Below are positions 24,125 through 33,245 of a stretch of 40,564 bases of DNA, one piece after another. The position numbers and the translations under genes were made by a program. The notes below the pieces were generated by a model. The model saw only the letters and a list, made by a program, of their open reading frames with translations. It was not told where the DNA came from and ran no database searches. The DNA is from an uncultured Shinella sp. (GTDB taxonomy: Bacteria > Pseudomonadota > Alphaproteobacteria > Rhizobiales > Rhizobiaceae), in NCBI GenBank assembly GCA_946481465.1, contig CAMLOC010000001.1, positions 1-40,564 on the forward strand. The letters run 5' to 3'. The stretch's first letter is position 1. Every line of letters begins with the position of its first letter.

Positions 24125-25105
24125 TCAGTATGCGTCCGCAAGTTCCGCCGCAGCGTTCGTGCTGTCGTAGAACTTGTCGTCGTTGATGACCCACGCATCG
24201 ATCTTGTCACCATTGGCATAGGCTTCCATGGTGTCGAAGGCCTTCGGCCCGAAGCGAGGGTTGCATTCCACCACGGCTGCGATCTTGCCGTCGACGACAG
24301 CCTGAACCGCTTCCTTGCCGCCGTCAATCGACAGCACGAGGATGTCCTTGCCGGGCACCTTGCCGGCCGCCTCGATGGCAGAGATGGCGCCGATCGCCAT
24401 TTCGTCGTTGTGGGCATAGATGATATCCGCATCTGGATGCGCCTGGAGCAGGGCCTCGGCGACCTGGCGACCCTTGTCGCGGGCGAAGTCACCGGTCTGG
24501 GATGCGACGATCTCGAAGCCACCGGCCGCGGTGATCGCCTCGTCGAAGCCCTTCTTACGGTCATTGGCCGGCGAGGAGCCGGTCGTGCCTTCGAGCTCGA
24601 TGATCTTGGACTTGCCGTTGGCGTTCTTCGCCAGCCATTCGGCAATGCGCTTGCCTTCCTCGATGAAGTCGGAACCGATGAAGGTCAGGTAGTCTTCGCC
24701 GGCCTTGGCGAGCGACGGGTCGACGCTGCGGTCGAGCAGGATGACCGGGATGCCGGCCTTCTTGGCGGCCATGACGGCGGGGATCAGCGGCTTTTCCTCG
24801 CGCGGCGCGAGGAAGATGACGTCGACGCCCTGGGCGATCATCGAGTTGACGTCCGCGACTTGCTTGGCTGCCGAGCCGGCCGCGTCGGTGTAAACGAGCT
24901 GGTAGCCGCGCTTTTCAGCCTCGGCCTTCATGCTGTCCGTCTGGGCTATGCGCCAGGGATTGTTGGATTCGGTCTGCGCGAAGCCGACCTTGTAGGTGTC
25001 TTTCTTGGCGAGCGCCGGCACTTGCGCAACGGCAGTGCCGGCGACGGTCATCGCGCCGAGCGCGGTTGCAGCAAGCATGAATGTGCGACGTGAGAATGCA
25101 GGCAT
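24125..25105 (-). CDS. Periplasmic sugar-binding protein, YtfQ-like
   Basis: This 326-residue substrate-binding protein starts with a signal peptide containing a twin-arginine motif (SRRTFMLAATALGAM, cleaved near VAGTAVAQ), so Tat export is possible. The mature part is a periplasmic-binding-protein-like fold. Matches to YtfQ include VGFAQTESNNPWR, SPANDRKKGFDEAI, SQTGDFARDKGRQV and YAHNDEMAIGAI. YtfQ binds galactofuranose; related systems take up other furanose sugars, so the exact sugar is uncertain. A GGAGGAG ribosome site precedes ATG 25105. It is the first gene of the transporter operon and divergent from a LacI-type regulator. Confidence 0.92.
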   Translation of the reverse strand: MPAFSRRTFMLAATALGAMTVAGTAVAQVPALAKKDTYKVGFAQTESNNPWRIAQTDSMKAEAEKRGYQLVYTDAAGSAAKQVADVNSMIAQGVDVIFLAPREEKPLIPAVMAAKKAGIPVILLDRSVDPSLAKAGEDYLTFIGSDFIEEGKRIAEWLAKNANGKSKIIELEGTTGSSPANDRKKGFDEAITAAGGFEIVASQTGDFARDKGRQVAEALLQAHPDADIIYAHNDEMAIGAISAIEAAGKVPGKDILVLSIDGGKEAVQAVVDGKIAAVVECNPRFGPKAFDTMEAYANGDKIDAWVINDDKFYDSTNAAAELADAY

Positions 25106-25183
25106 CTCAGTTTCTCCTCCCGAATTTTCCGGTTTCCTCGACCGGCAGTGAGCGATAAGTGCTTCACACGCGTAGATTTTGGC

Positions 25184-25198
25184 GCTAATAATATTAGC
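25184..25198. promoter_or_regulatory. Candidate LacI-type operator in the transporter-regulator gap
   Basis: GCTAAT-AAT-ATTAGC is an inverted repeat with 6-base arms. It sits in the 166-base divergent gap, 79 bases from the binding-protein start and 74 bases from the regulator start. An AT-rich palindrome there is the expected place for the regulator's own site. Confidence 0.5.
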
Positions 25199-25271
25199 AG
25201 TCAAGGGTCATTTTATGAGCATATGCAAAAAGTTGGATTGCGTCGCAGCAAACCGGGAGAGGAATTGACGC

Positions 25272-26351
25272 ATGAGCAGGTCGGACGGCCACGGGGACCA
25301 CAGACGGCGGAGCAAGGGCGACAGCCGGCCAACCATGACGGATGTCGCCAGAATTGCCGGCGTTTCGCAGTCCAGCGTCTCGCTTGTCCTCAATGAAATG
25401 TCGGGCTCGCGCATTTCTGCGGAGACACAGGCAAGGGTTTTGGAGGCTGCTCATAAAATTGGTTATAAACTACCAGGGGTCCGCCACGACCCGCCATCCC
25501 AGGCTGCGGTGGAAAAGGACACGATCGCCTTCATCGTCGATGAAATCTCAACCAGCCCCCACCCGGTGGTGAGCCTCGATGGCGCGCGCGACTATGCCTT
25601 CGAGCAGGGGTTTCTCGTCTCCGCCCATGCAACGCGTTCCAATCCCGACCTGGAAGACGCCGTTCTGCGCGCCGTCCTGCGCGACCCGACGATCATCGGC
25701 GTGATCTACGCGACGATCTTTACCCGTCGCGTGCGGGTGCCCGAACAGTTGCGTCATGTTCCAAGCGTGCTTCTCAACTGCTATGCGGAACCGCGCCAGC
25801 ATATGGCCATCGTTCCGGGAGAAGTGGCCGGCGGCTTCTCCGCGACCGCCCACCTGACATCGCTCGGCCACAAGCGGATCGGCTTCATCAACGGTGAACC
25901 CTGGATGGATGCGGCCGCCGACCGCCTCAAGGGCTACAAGCAGGCGCTGGCGACCGCGGATATCGCGTTCGACGAGAGCCTCGTTCGCGACGGCGACTGG
26001 CTGCCGCTGCGCGGCTACGAGGCGGGGCTCGACCTCCTGTCCATGCCGAACCCGCCGACGGCGATCTTCTGCGGCAACGACCTGATGGCGATCGGTGCGC
26101 TGGAGGCGGCGGCGGAAAAGGGCCTGCGCGTACCGGAAGACCTTTCGGTCATGGGCTATGACGACCAGGAACTGGCGCGCTACACGCACCCTCCCCTTTC
26201 GACGCTCGTGCTGCCGAACTACGAAATGGGCCAGAAGGCGGCAGAAACGTTGATCGACATGGTGATCCACCACAAGAAATTGCGGCCGATGACGGTGAAG
26301 GTGGATGGCCCCCTAGTGGTCAGAGGCACGACCATGGCCCTGAAAGGATGA
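25272..26351 (+). CDS. LacI-family transcriptional regulator of the sugar transporter
   Basis: This 359-residue regulator has an N-terminal helix-turn-helix (MTDVARIAGVSQSSVSLVLN at about residues 22-41), the hinge helix ARVLEAAHKIGYKL, and a periplasmic-binding-protein-like ligand domain (GGFSATAHLTSLGHKRIGFI; AIFCGNDLMAIGALEAA; DLSVMGYDDQELARYTHPPL). The first 21 residues are a hydrophilic extension; an internal ATG at residue 22 could be the real start. It is divergent from the transporter operon and probably represses it until sugar binds. Confidence 0.92.
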   Translation: MSRSDGHGDHRRRSKGDSRPTMTDVARIAGVSQSSVSLVLNEMSGSRISAETQARVLEAAHKIGYKLPGVRHDPPSQAAVEKDTIAFIVDEISTSPHPVVSLDGARDYAFEQGFLVSAHATRSNPDLEDAVLRAVLRDPTIIGVIYATIFTRRVRVPEQLRHVPSVLLNCYAEPRQHMAIVPGEVAGGFSATAHLTSLGHKRIGFINGEPWMDAAADRLKGYKQALATADIAFDESLVRDGDWLPLRGYEAGLDLLSMPNPPTAIFCGNDLMAIGALEAAAEKGLRVPEDLSVMGYDDQELARYTHPPLSTLVLPNYEMGQKAAETLIDMVIHHKKLRPMTVKVDGPLVVRGTTMALKG

Positions 26352-26702
26352 TCCGGCCGCGCGCCGGGGCCGGGGCCGGGCGGATCTATCTGGACGCCTC
26401 GTGAGGGGCAATCGGAACCCTATCTGACCGGCCGGATCGCCCGCTATCTGCCGGAGCAGGAGAGGCGATGCTCCTCCTCGATCCCCATACTGATGTGGTG
26501 TCGCGAAATGCGGAACGCCGGCAGGTCCGGACACGCTTTGGAGCAACCGGCGGGTTCCGCGGGACCTATTCTCCGATCCCGTATTATTCCGCCATTTGCA
26601 ATAATGAAGTGTCGAAAGCGGTCATTCAATTCGTTCCGCGATTGACGCAATTTGATCCGGCCGAACGGGAATAGGCCCGTCCACCAAATCAGGAACACAG
26701 CC
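26352..26702. other. 351-base intergenic stretch before the GST gene
   Basis: I see no gene. GATCCG (26350-26355) and CGGATC (26381-26386) could form a weak terminator overlapping the LacI stop codon. The right half is AT-richer and probably holds the GST promoter. Confidence 0.45.
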
Positions 26703-27320
26703 ATGAAGCTCTACTACCATCCCCTGTCGGGTCACGCCCACCGCGCTCACCTATTCGCTTCGCTTCTCGGCCTGCAGCATGAGGTTGTTGAGGTCGATCT
26801 GAAGGCCGGCGCGCACAAGCAGCCGGAATTCCTGGCGATGAATCCGTTCGGCCAGGTGCCGGTGCTGGACGACAACGGCACGATCGTCTCGGACTCGAAT
26901 GCGATCCTCGTCTATCTCGCCAAGAAGGCCGGCAAGACGGAATGGCTGCCGGAGGACGCCGTCAGTGCCGCGGCCGTGCAGCGCTGGCTGTCGGTCGCAG
27001 CGGGCGAGCTCGCCTATGGCCCGGCCGCCGCCCGCCTCATCACCGTTTTTGGCGCCAAGTTCAGCCCGGAAGAAGTGATTGGCCGGGCGCACACGCTTCT
27101 CGGCCGGCTCGAAGACCAGCTTGCCGGGCGCGAATGGCTCGTCGGCGGACGACCGACCATCGCCGACGTCGCGCTCTACAGTTACGTGGCGCGGGCGCCC
27201 GAGGGCAATGTGGACCTGTCGGGCTATCCCAACGTCAGGGCCTTCCTTCGCCGGCTGGAGGCGTTGCCGGGCTTCGCTCCCTTCGTCGAAACCCCTGTCG
27301 GCCTGTCGGCTGTCGCATGA
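26703..27320 (+). CDS. Glutathione S-transferase family protein
   Basis: This 205-residue GST has an N-terminal thioredoxin-like domain ([44 protein letters not shown], the glutathione gamma-glutamyl site). Its C-terminal helical domain contains [20 protein letters not shown], with the conserved fold-capping Asp. ATG 26703 follows a CAGGAACA ribosome site. It lies 53 bases before the oxidoreductase fusion on the same strand and is probably cotranscribed, suggesting a joint role in detoxification. Confidence 0.92.
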   Translation: MKLYYHPLSGHAHRAHLFASLLGLQHEVVEVDLKAGAHKQPEFLAMNPFGQVPVLDDNGTIVSDSNAILVYLAKKAGKTEWLPEDAVSAAAVQRWLSVAAGELAYGPAAARLITVFGAKFSPEEVIGRAHTLLGRLEDQLAGREWLVGGRPTIADVALYSYVARAPEGNVDLSGYPNVRAFLRRLEALPGFAPFVETPVGLSAVA

Positions 27321-27373
27321 TCTGCCGGCCGGGCGCCTGGAGCGTCCGGCCTCCCGGAGTGGAGGATGAAACG

Positions 27374-29452
27374 ATGGGCGCCGAACGGACGAAGACGAAG
27401 CTGGAAACATGGCACGCCGGAGAAAAGGCGATCCAGAAGAAAGTCGGGGTCGCGGAGCGAATGGAAGAGCTCGGCAAGCGGGTGGTCCGTGGCTACATGC
27501 CCGACCAGCATCGCGAATTCTTCGGCCAATTGCCGTTCATCGTGGTCGGCAGCGTCGATCCTGACGGTGCGCCCTGGGCTTCGATGCTTGCAGGTCAGCC
27601 GGGATTCATATTCTCGCCGGAGCCGACGGTCCTCGATATCGACGTACAACCCGATCCAAGCGACCCAGCCAGTATTGGCATCGTCGACGGCGAGCCCGTT
27701 GGGCTGCTCGGTATCGAGCTGCACACTCGTCGTCGCAACCGGATGAACGGGTGTCTCAGCATGCCGGAAGGCGGGGCGTTACGCCTTACGGTCGATCAGA
27801 GTTACGGCAACTGCCCGCAGTATATCCAGTTGCGCGATTTCTCGCACGTCCGCGATCCCCATGAACCGTTTACTGGCGTCATCGAAGAGGCCACCGAAAT
27901 CAACTCCTTCGCACGCGCGATGATCGAAGCCTCGGATACCTTCTTCGTGGCCTCCTACGCTGAGCGCGAGGACAGGCGGCAGGTCGATGTCTCGCATCGC
28001 GGTGGCAAGGCGGGCTTTGTCCGCGTTGCCGATGACGGCACGCTCACCATCCCTGATTTCGCGGGCAATCTGTTCTTCAACACCCTCGGCAACATCCTGC
28101 TGAATGGCAAGGCGGGGCTGGTTTTCTTCGATTTCGAGACCGGTGACGTCATGCAGATGACCGGCAACGCTGAAGTCATTCTCGACTCCCCCGAAATATC
28201 TGCCTTTCAAGGCGCCGAGCGGCTGTGGACCTTCCGGGCGAAGCGTGTGGTCCTCCGGCGCGGGGCACTGCCGCTACGCTGGGCCCTCGAGCAGGATGGC
28301 TGGTCGCCGAATTCGCTGATGACCGGCGACTGGGCGCAGGCGGCCGATCGCCTGCGTGCCGCTGAACTCGCAACGAAGTGGCGGCCCTTTCGGGTGACGC
28401 AGATGGTCGACGAAACTGCATCGATCCGTTCGTTTCACCTCACCCCGGACGACGGCGCCGGCCTCATTCCGCATGAGGCGGGCCAGCACCTGCCGATCCG
28501 GGTCCAGTTGCCCGGCGAAGAAAAGCCGATCATCCGCACGTACACGCTATCGGTAGCGCCCTCCGATGGGATCTACCGAATCAGCGTCAAGCGTGACGGC
28601 CTCGTCTCGCAATACCTACATGACAAGATCCAGGTTGGCGGCATCATCGATGCACGCGCTCCCAACGGCGCGTTTACCATCGATGCCCACGAGAAAAAGC
28701 GGCCGGCCGTGTTGCTTGGCGGCGGGATCGGCATCACGCCGATGCTCGCGATGCTGCGCCATATCGTCTATGAGGGGCTCCGGACCCGAGGTATCCGGCC
28801 GACCGTCCTTTTCCAGGCCGCCCGATCGAAGAAGGATCGTGCCTTCGACCGGGAACTGGCCGCGCTTGTGAACGCTGGTCAGGGCGCGGTTCGTCTCGTT
28901 CGCGTGCTCAGCGATGTAAGCGACGCCGAGGAGGGTGTCGACTACGATGCCTCGGGACGCATCGACATGACGATGCTCTCCCGCTTCCTCGCGTTCAACG
29001 ACTACGACTTCTATCTGTGCGGGCCGCCGGAATTCACGCAAACGCTCTACGACGGCCTGCGCGATCTCAACATCGCCGACGGCAGGATCCACGCGGAGGC
29101 CTTTGGTCCCTCATCGCTGGTTCGGCGGCCGGAGATCACGGTTCCGGCGCCGTCGCGCCGTCCTGCCGCGACAAAGCCGGTACCGGTGGCCTTCATCGAA
29201 TCCTCCAAGGAAACCCGCTGGACGCCCGAGGCCGGAACACTACTCGAATTGGCGGAAGCACGCGGCCTTGCGCCCGAATTCAGTTGCCGCGAAGGAACAT
29301 GCGGCAGCTGCCGAACAAGACTCCTGGCCGGCGAGGTCACCTATCTCAAGGAACCCAGCGTGGCCGTCGCCGACGACGAGGTTCTCATCTGCTCCGCCGT
29401 GCCCGCGGAAGCAAATGCGGGCGGCGACAATAAAATACGGCTTGCTCTCTAA
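27374..29452 (+). CDS. Fusion of PNPOx-like domain, FAD/NAD reductase and [2Fe-2S] ferredoxin
   Basis: This 692-residue three-part protein has a split-barrel (pyridoxamine-phosphate oxidase-like) domain at about residues 40-310. A ferredoxin-NADP reductase unit follows at about 335-575, with the flavin motif RTYTLS at 388-393, the pyridine-nucleotide motif GGGIGITPM at 449-457 and CGPPEF near 549. A plant-type ferredoxin closes the protein, with cysteines 638, 643, 646 and 673 (CREGTCGSC...C). Electrons can thus pass from NAD(P)H through flavin to the iron-sulfur centre, as in phthalate dioxygenase reductase. The role of the split barrel is unknown. GGAGG precedes ATG 27374; an upstream open extension lies inside the GST gene. 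Confidence 0.92.
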   Translation: MGAERTKTKLETWHAGEKAIQKKVGVAERMEELGKRVVRGYMPDQHREFFGQLPFIVVGSVDPDGAPWASMLAGQPGFIFSPEPTVLDIDVQPDPSDPASIGIVDGEPVGLLGIELHTRRRNRMNGCLSMPEGGALRLTVDQSYGNCPQYIQLRDFSHVRDPHEPFTGVIEEATEINSFARAMIEASDTFFVASYAEREDRRQVDVSHRGGKAGFVRVADDGTLTIPDFAGNLFFNTLGNILLNGKAGLVFFDFETGDVMQMTGNAEVILDSPEISAFQGAERLWTFRAKRVVLRRGALPLRWALEQDGWSPNSLMTGDWAQAADRLRAAELATKWRPFRVTQMVDETASIRSFHLTPDDGAGLIPHEAGQHLPIRVQLPGEEKPIIRTYTLSVAPSDGIYRISVKRDGLVSQYLHDKIQVGGIIDARAPNGAFTIDAHEKKRPAVLLGGGIGITPMLAMLRHIVYEGLRTRGIRPTVLFQAARSKKDRAFDRELAALVNAGQGAVRLVRVLSDVSDAEEGVDYDASGRIDMTMLSRFLAFNDYDFYLCGPPEFTQTLYDGLRDLNIADGRIHAEAFGPSSLVRRPEITVPAPSRRPAATKPVPVAFIESSKETRWTPEAGTLLELAEARGLAPEFSCREGTCGSCRTRLLAGEVTYLKEPSVAVADDEVLICSAVPAEANAGGDNKIRLAL

Positions 29453-29534
29453 TCGGATCTCCTCGCGTCGGTTGGTTCACCCGGCACCGCTTTCCTGCAA
29501 CGCGCCATATGCCGAGCAGCGAGACCGACTTACT

Positions 29535-29583
29535 CCGCATCGATCGCCTTACGGCGCGATGCGGCGGGGGACGGCCGTCCCCC
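29535..29583. repeat. Two adjacent perfect inverted repeats after the reductase fusion
   Basis: CCGCATCG (29535-29542) pairs with CGATGCGG (29557-29564). Immediately after it is the 18-base perfect palindrome GGGGGACGGCCGTCCCCC (29566-29583). It may be a transcription end or a mobile palindromic repeat; there is no T-run. Confidence 0.5.
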
Positions 29584-29625
29584 GGTCGCCGGTTTAATAC
29601 TTTCCATCGAACGAAGGAGTTTCTC

Positions 29626-29757
29626 ATGTCTCGCCCGCCGCTACCCGCTTTCAACGAGGAGACCGCACTCGAAATAATCCGCCTTGCGGAGGACGGGTGG
29701 AATAGCCGAGATCCTGCCAGAGTAGCGCTCGCCTACACCATCGGCACGCCGGAATGA
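29626..29757 (+). pseudogene. N-terminal fragment of a DUF1348 (SnoaL-like) protein
   Basis: This 43-residue frame with a good AAGGAG ribosome site begins as DUF1348 proteins do ([20 protein letters not shown], then [15 protein letters not shown]). It stops after ten unrelated codons or fewer, where the family continues for another hundred residues. The TGA overlaps the ATG of the next frame (ATGA). The likely cause is a deletion that joined this gene start to the neighbouring gene. Confidence 0.6.
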
Positions 29758-30095
29758 CTGGATTCAAGCTTGATGAACGGGTTCGGCTGTCCATCGAGCT
29801 CGCTCTTACCGGACATAGCGGCGACCTGTCGCTCTTGCAGCGGCAGGATGCCGAAGCGAGGAGGCTCGGCATGATCGGCGCTGAAATCGATGTGGCCCGC
29901 CAGGGGTCGAGCTTCGATTTCCGAATATCGCGAGCGATTGCGCTCGCCCTCGCCTCAGGTAACGAAGACCGCCGGGCAAGACGCGCGCATGCGACAAAAT
30001 CTGGGATTGACGGGGCCACCTGTGTGCAGATCGAAAGCCTTGCTGCGGCGTTCATGAATCCGGCCTCCGGCCAGCTTGAAAGGCACGACGTCTGA
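29754..30095 (+). CDS. Carboxymuconolactone decarboxylase/AhpD-like small protein
   Basis: This 113-residue helical product reads [20 protein letters not shown], then [20 protein letters not shown] and [16 protein letters not shown]. The pattern resembles the AhpD-like/carboxymuconolactone decarboxylase fold, but the CxxC motif of peroxidases is absent. The assignment is tentative. Its ATG overlaps the stop of the DUF1348 fragment, so it may be translated from that gene's ribosome site. It could itself lack its original beginning. Confidence 0.42.
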   Translation: MTGFKLDERVRLSIELALTGHSGDLSLLQRQDAEARRLGMIGAEIDVARQGSSFDFRISRAIALALASGNEDRRARRAHATKSGIDGATCVQIESLAAAFMNPASGQLERHDV

Positions 30096-30211
30096 CATAA
30101 CGATTGCGGCCGCCAGGAACGTCCGGCTATTACAAGGGGGACCGAGGTTGAATCCGGTATTGATCCAGCGGCTCTTTTGAGGATGCCGTGACCGCTGAAA
30201 AGGGGGGACGA

Positions 30212-31102
30212 GTGGATCGTTGGCAGGCGATGAGAATTTTTGTGAAGGTCGCGGAGACCGAAAGCTTCGCGGAAACCGCCCGCCACATGCACATGAGCGC
30301 GCCCGCCGTGACGCGTGCCGTCGCTGCTCTTGAAGAGCTGATCGGCGCGCGGCTCTTCGTTCGCACGACACGTTCGGTCAAGATGACTGAGGCCGGGTCC
30401 CGATATTTCGAGGATTGTCGCCGGATACTTTCCGACATCGCGGAGGCAGAAGCAGCGGCAGGCGGCTCCTATGCAAGTCCAACCGGCACCCTCGCGGTGA
30501 CCGCGTCTGTCCTGTTTGGCCAAATGTACGTGCTGCCGATCATGACCGAATTCTTGAATAGCTATGCCATGATGCGCGCACGCATGCTTTTCATCGATCG
30601 GCCGGTGAATATCGTTGAAGAAGGTATCGACGTGGCTGTTCGCATCGGCCGTCTGCCGGACTCCGGCTTCTCGGCCGTCAAGGTTGGATCGGTCCGGCGG
30701 GTGGTCTGTGGCTCCCCGGAATATTTCGAGCGTCACGGGGTCCCGACGACACCTGCAGACCTGAAAAGTCATCGGATCGCCGCTTCGACAAGCGCCTGGG
30801 CATCTCTCGAATGGAGATTTGCAGGAGATCAGCGCGTGACCATCGACTCTACCCTCCAATGCAATACCAACGAGGCAGTCATTACGACTGCGGAGGCCGG
30901 ATGGGGCCTGACGCGGGTTCTCCACTATCAGATCGGGCCTGGCCTTCTGGCAGGCAAGTTGCAGATCGTGCTCGCCGACCACGAAGAAGCACCTTTGCCC
31001 ATTCATGTCCTTCATCCGGCAGGTCGTCACGCTCCGGCGAAAGTTAGGGCGTTCGTGGATCTGGCGGTGGAACGCCTAAGAGCCAACCGGCTCCTGAATT
31101 GA
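30212..31102 (+). CDS. LysR-family transcriptional regulator
   Basis: This 296-residue regulator has the LysR helix-turn-helix (MRIFVKVAETESFAETARHM, AVTRAVAALEELIGARLFVR) and a C-terminal effector domain ending AKVRAFVDLAVERLRANR. GTG 30212 sits six to ten bases after a GGGGGG stretch and gives the usual length; an upstream in-frame GTG at 30188 would add eight residues. Its target is not obvious. It may act on the GST/reductase operon upstream, or on genes lost in the decayed region between. Confidence 0.9.
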   Translation: MDRWQAMRIFVKVAETESFAETARHMHMSAPAVTRAVAALEELIGARLFVRTTRSVKMTEAGSRYFEDCRRILSDIAEAEAAAGGSYASPTGTLAVTASVLFGQMYVLPIMTEFLNSYAMMRARMLFIDRPVNIVEEGIDVAVRIGRLPDSGFSAVKVGSVRRVVCGSPEYFERHGVPTTPADLKSHRIAASTSAWASLEWRFAGDQRVTIDSTLQCNTNEAVITTAEAGWGLTRVLHYQIGPGLLAGKLQIVLADHEEAPLPIHVLHPAGRHAPAKVRAFVDLAVERLRANRLLN

Positions 31103-31247
31103 GCATTCATCTAGGTCGTCTTGCTTTTTGATATCTCTTCGTCGCATGTCATCAAAACGCTTATCACCGCCAAGGGCGTAAGGTATTCCTAAATTTCTAA
31201 GGATACTCTTACCGCACGATTGTTTTCCGGTCAGGCGGACCAAACCG

Positions 31248-32843
31248 TTGCTCAAACTTGATCTTGTGCAGTTCTTGGAGGCCTCCCCGACGCCTGCATT
31301 CGCGGCTGGACCCGCCGATCGAATACTTTTCGCCAATCGAGCGGCGCAGACGCTGTTCGGGCGCGAAGATCCGTCGCGATGGGAGCCGGTTTCCGAATTG
31401 ATCCCGCAATGGAGATCATCCGGCGCAACCTTCCAAGCTTCCGTAAAGGGCGGGTCCGGCGAATGGACCGACTACGACATCACCGTCATCGACGGACTGG
31501 GGGAGGCAGGCGACATCGCCATTGTAATGATGGCCGTGGGCGCGCGCCTGGGGTTGGTGTCGGGGGAAGCCAACCGGCGCCTGCAATTTATCATCGACAT
31601 GCTGCCGCAGGCCATTTGCGTGTTTGATCCGGAAGATCGCTATGTTCTCTGGAACAAACGATACTCCGATCTCTACGCCGACATAGCGCAATCTCTGAGA
31701 CCGGGAATCCCGTTCGAGGAAATACTGAAAATCAGCCTGGCCAGCGGGGAAATGTCGGAGGTCATCGGGGATGGCGACCTCTGGCTGAAGCAGCGCATGG
31801 AGAAGTTTCGCCGGCCGACATCACAAGAGGAGCAACAGTTGCGCGACGGGCGCTGGCTCCGCCATGATGATCGGCGCACGCCCGATGGCGGCGCAATCGG
31901 CATGCGCATCGACATCACGGAGCTGAAGCAGCGTGAGATCTGGCTGCGTGAATTGTTCGAAGCCAATCCGATGCCGATGCTGCTCTGCGACGGCGAAGAC
32001 CTCGCCATTCTGCAGGCCAATACTGCGGCGGTCGACTTCTATGGCTTCAGCAAGCCTGAGTTTGTCCTGAAGACAGCGATGGACTTGCATGTCGAGGAAC
32101 AGAAGACACAATTCGAAACGGCTCTTACCGGCCTGGCGGATCACTGCAACGCCCGGACGGTATGGCGGCAGCAAGCATCGTCCGGCAAGATGCTCCATGT
32201 CCTCATCTATGTGCGGCTCATCCACGAGGGCACCGCCAAGCGGCTGCTGCTCACCATCGCCGACGTGAGCGACCGTGTGCATGCTGAGAGCGAGGCCAAT
32301 CGGCTCGCGCACCACGACGCCCTGACGGGCCTGCCGAACCGTGTGCTCTTCTACAAGGAACTGGAAGAGGCGATCGCGGCCGGCGGTGCGGACGAATTGG
32401 TCGTCTATTGCCTCGATCTCGATGGCTTCAAGCCGGTGAACGATACGTTCGGCCACGCCGCGGGTGACGCCGTATTGAAGCAGGTGGCCGAGAGGCTGAA
32501 GGCGCAGGCGGGAGACCGGATGGTCGCCCGGCTGGGCGGCGACGAGTTCGCATTTCTGTTCCGGGCGCAGGGTGAAACCAGAACAGACCTCGCAAACCGC
32601 TGTATTGCGGCGCTGGAGAGACCGTTCGTGCTCAAGGGACTATCCATCAAGATCGGCCTGAGCATCGGCATAGCCTCATCCCCGACAGACGGCATCGACG
32701 GTGAGGCGTTGGTCCAAGCCGCAGACCGCGCGCTCTATTCCGCAAAGGCAGCAGGCCGCGGCATGTGGAAGTTGGCGACGGATGGCAATGCGGCCGGGGA
32801 TTCCGACGAAACCTCGGCTGAGAGGCACGCCCGGTCGGCATGA
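31248..32843 (+). CDS. PAS-GGDEF diguanylate cyclase
   Basis: This 531-residue protein has three PAS-like segments (about residues 6-100, 112-225 and 230-345) and a C-terminal GGDEF domain (353-515), whose catalytic motif RLGGDEF ends at residue 434. The active-site signature is intact, so it should make cyclic di-GMP. The residues that would form the RxxD product-inhibition site before GGDEF are absent, so feedback inhibition may be weak. No signal peptide or membrane helix is present, which points to a cytoplasmic sensor. The start is TTG 31248 after AGGCGG. Its stop overlaps the start of the CBS fragment (ATGA). Confidence 0.88.
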   Translation: MLKLDLVQFLEASPTPAFAAGPADRILFANRAAQTLFGREDPSRWEPVSELIPQWRSSGATFQASVKGGSGEWTDYDITVIDGLGEAGDIAIVMMAVGARLGLVSGEANRRLQFIIDMLPQAICVFDPEDRYVLWNKRYSDLYADIAQSLRPGIPFEEILKISLASGEMSEVIGDGDLWLKQRMEKFRRPTSQEEQQLRDGRWLRHDDRRTPDGGAIGMRIDITELKQREIWLRELFEANPMPMLLCDGEDLAILQANTAAVDFYGFSKPEFVLKTAMDLHVEEQKTQFETALTGLADHCNARTVWRQQASSGKMLHVLIYVRLIHEGTAKRLLLTIADVSDRVHAESEANRLAHHDALTGLPNRVLFYKELEEAIAAGGADELVVYCLDLDGFKPVNDTFGHAAGDAVLKQVAERLKAQAGDRMVARLGGDEFAFLFRAQGETRTDLANRCIAALERPFVLKGLSIKIGLSIGIASSPTDGIDGEALVQAADRALYSAKAAGRGMWKLATDGNAAGDSDETSAERHARSA

Positions 32844-33181
32844 CGAACAGGAAGGGTACCCACCGGGTCGTCCGATGCTGCCTGGCGATCCGGGCTATTG
32901 CCCAACGCATAGGGACTGGAACGAAGGTGAGCGACCTCATATCGGCCGAGATGAAATATTGCTTCGAAGACGAGGACCTCGATCACGTCTGCAGCCATCT
33001 CGGCAGCCAGAAGATCCGCCGTATCCCCGTTCTTGGCCGCGACAAGCAGATCGTGGGCATCCCGTCGCTCAGCGACGTGGCCGTGGAAACCGGCGGAGAC
33101 GGCGCGGGCGAGGCATTGGCCGCCCTCTCCCGGTTCCCGCGGCGCGCACAGCCAGCCCGGGACGCAGCCGCATTGAGGTAG
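32840..33181 (+). pseudogene. 5'-truncated CBS-domain gene (second CBS repeat only)
   Basis: The 113-residue frame carries one clear CBS repeat: TKVSDLISAEMKYCFEDEDL, then QKIRRIPVLGRDKQIVGIPS and LSDVA. Related small stress proteins have two CBS repeats of about 60 residues and bind adenine nucleotides as a pair. The first repeat is missing here and replaced by residues 1-16 without similarity. The family resemblance begins at about AIRAIAQ. It abuts the GGDEF gene by ATGA overlap and looks like a deletion junction, although the fragment could still be translated. Confidence 0.6.
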
Positions 33182-33194
33182 CCGCATTGAGGTA
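33167..33194 (+). repeat. Tandem 14-base duplication at the end of the CBS fragment
   Basis: GCCGCATTGAGGTA occurs twice in direct succession (33167-33180 and 33181-33194), followed by a further GCCG. The stop codon of the CBS fragment (TAG) is formed inside the repeat. Confidence 0.85.
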
Positions 33195-33245
33195 GCCGTA
33201 ACGCCAGCTTCATCAACAAGCGCAATTGAATGTCCGGTGCCGGCG

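Noticed and set aside
26512..26540. GGAAC followed by CGCTTT in the gap before the GST gene
   Set aside because: The TT falls 20 bases after GGAAC, one too far, and the gene start is more than 160 bases away.
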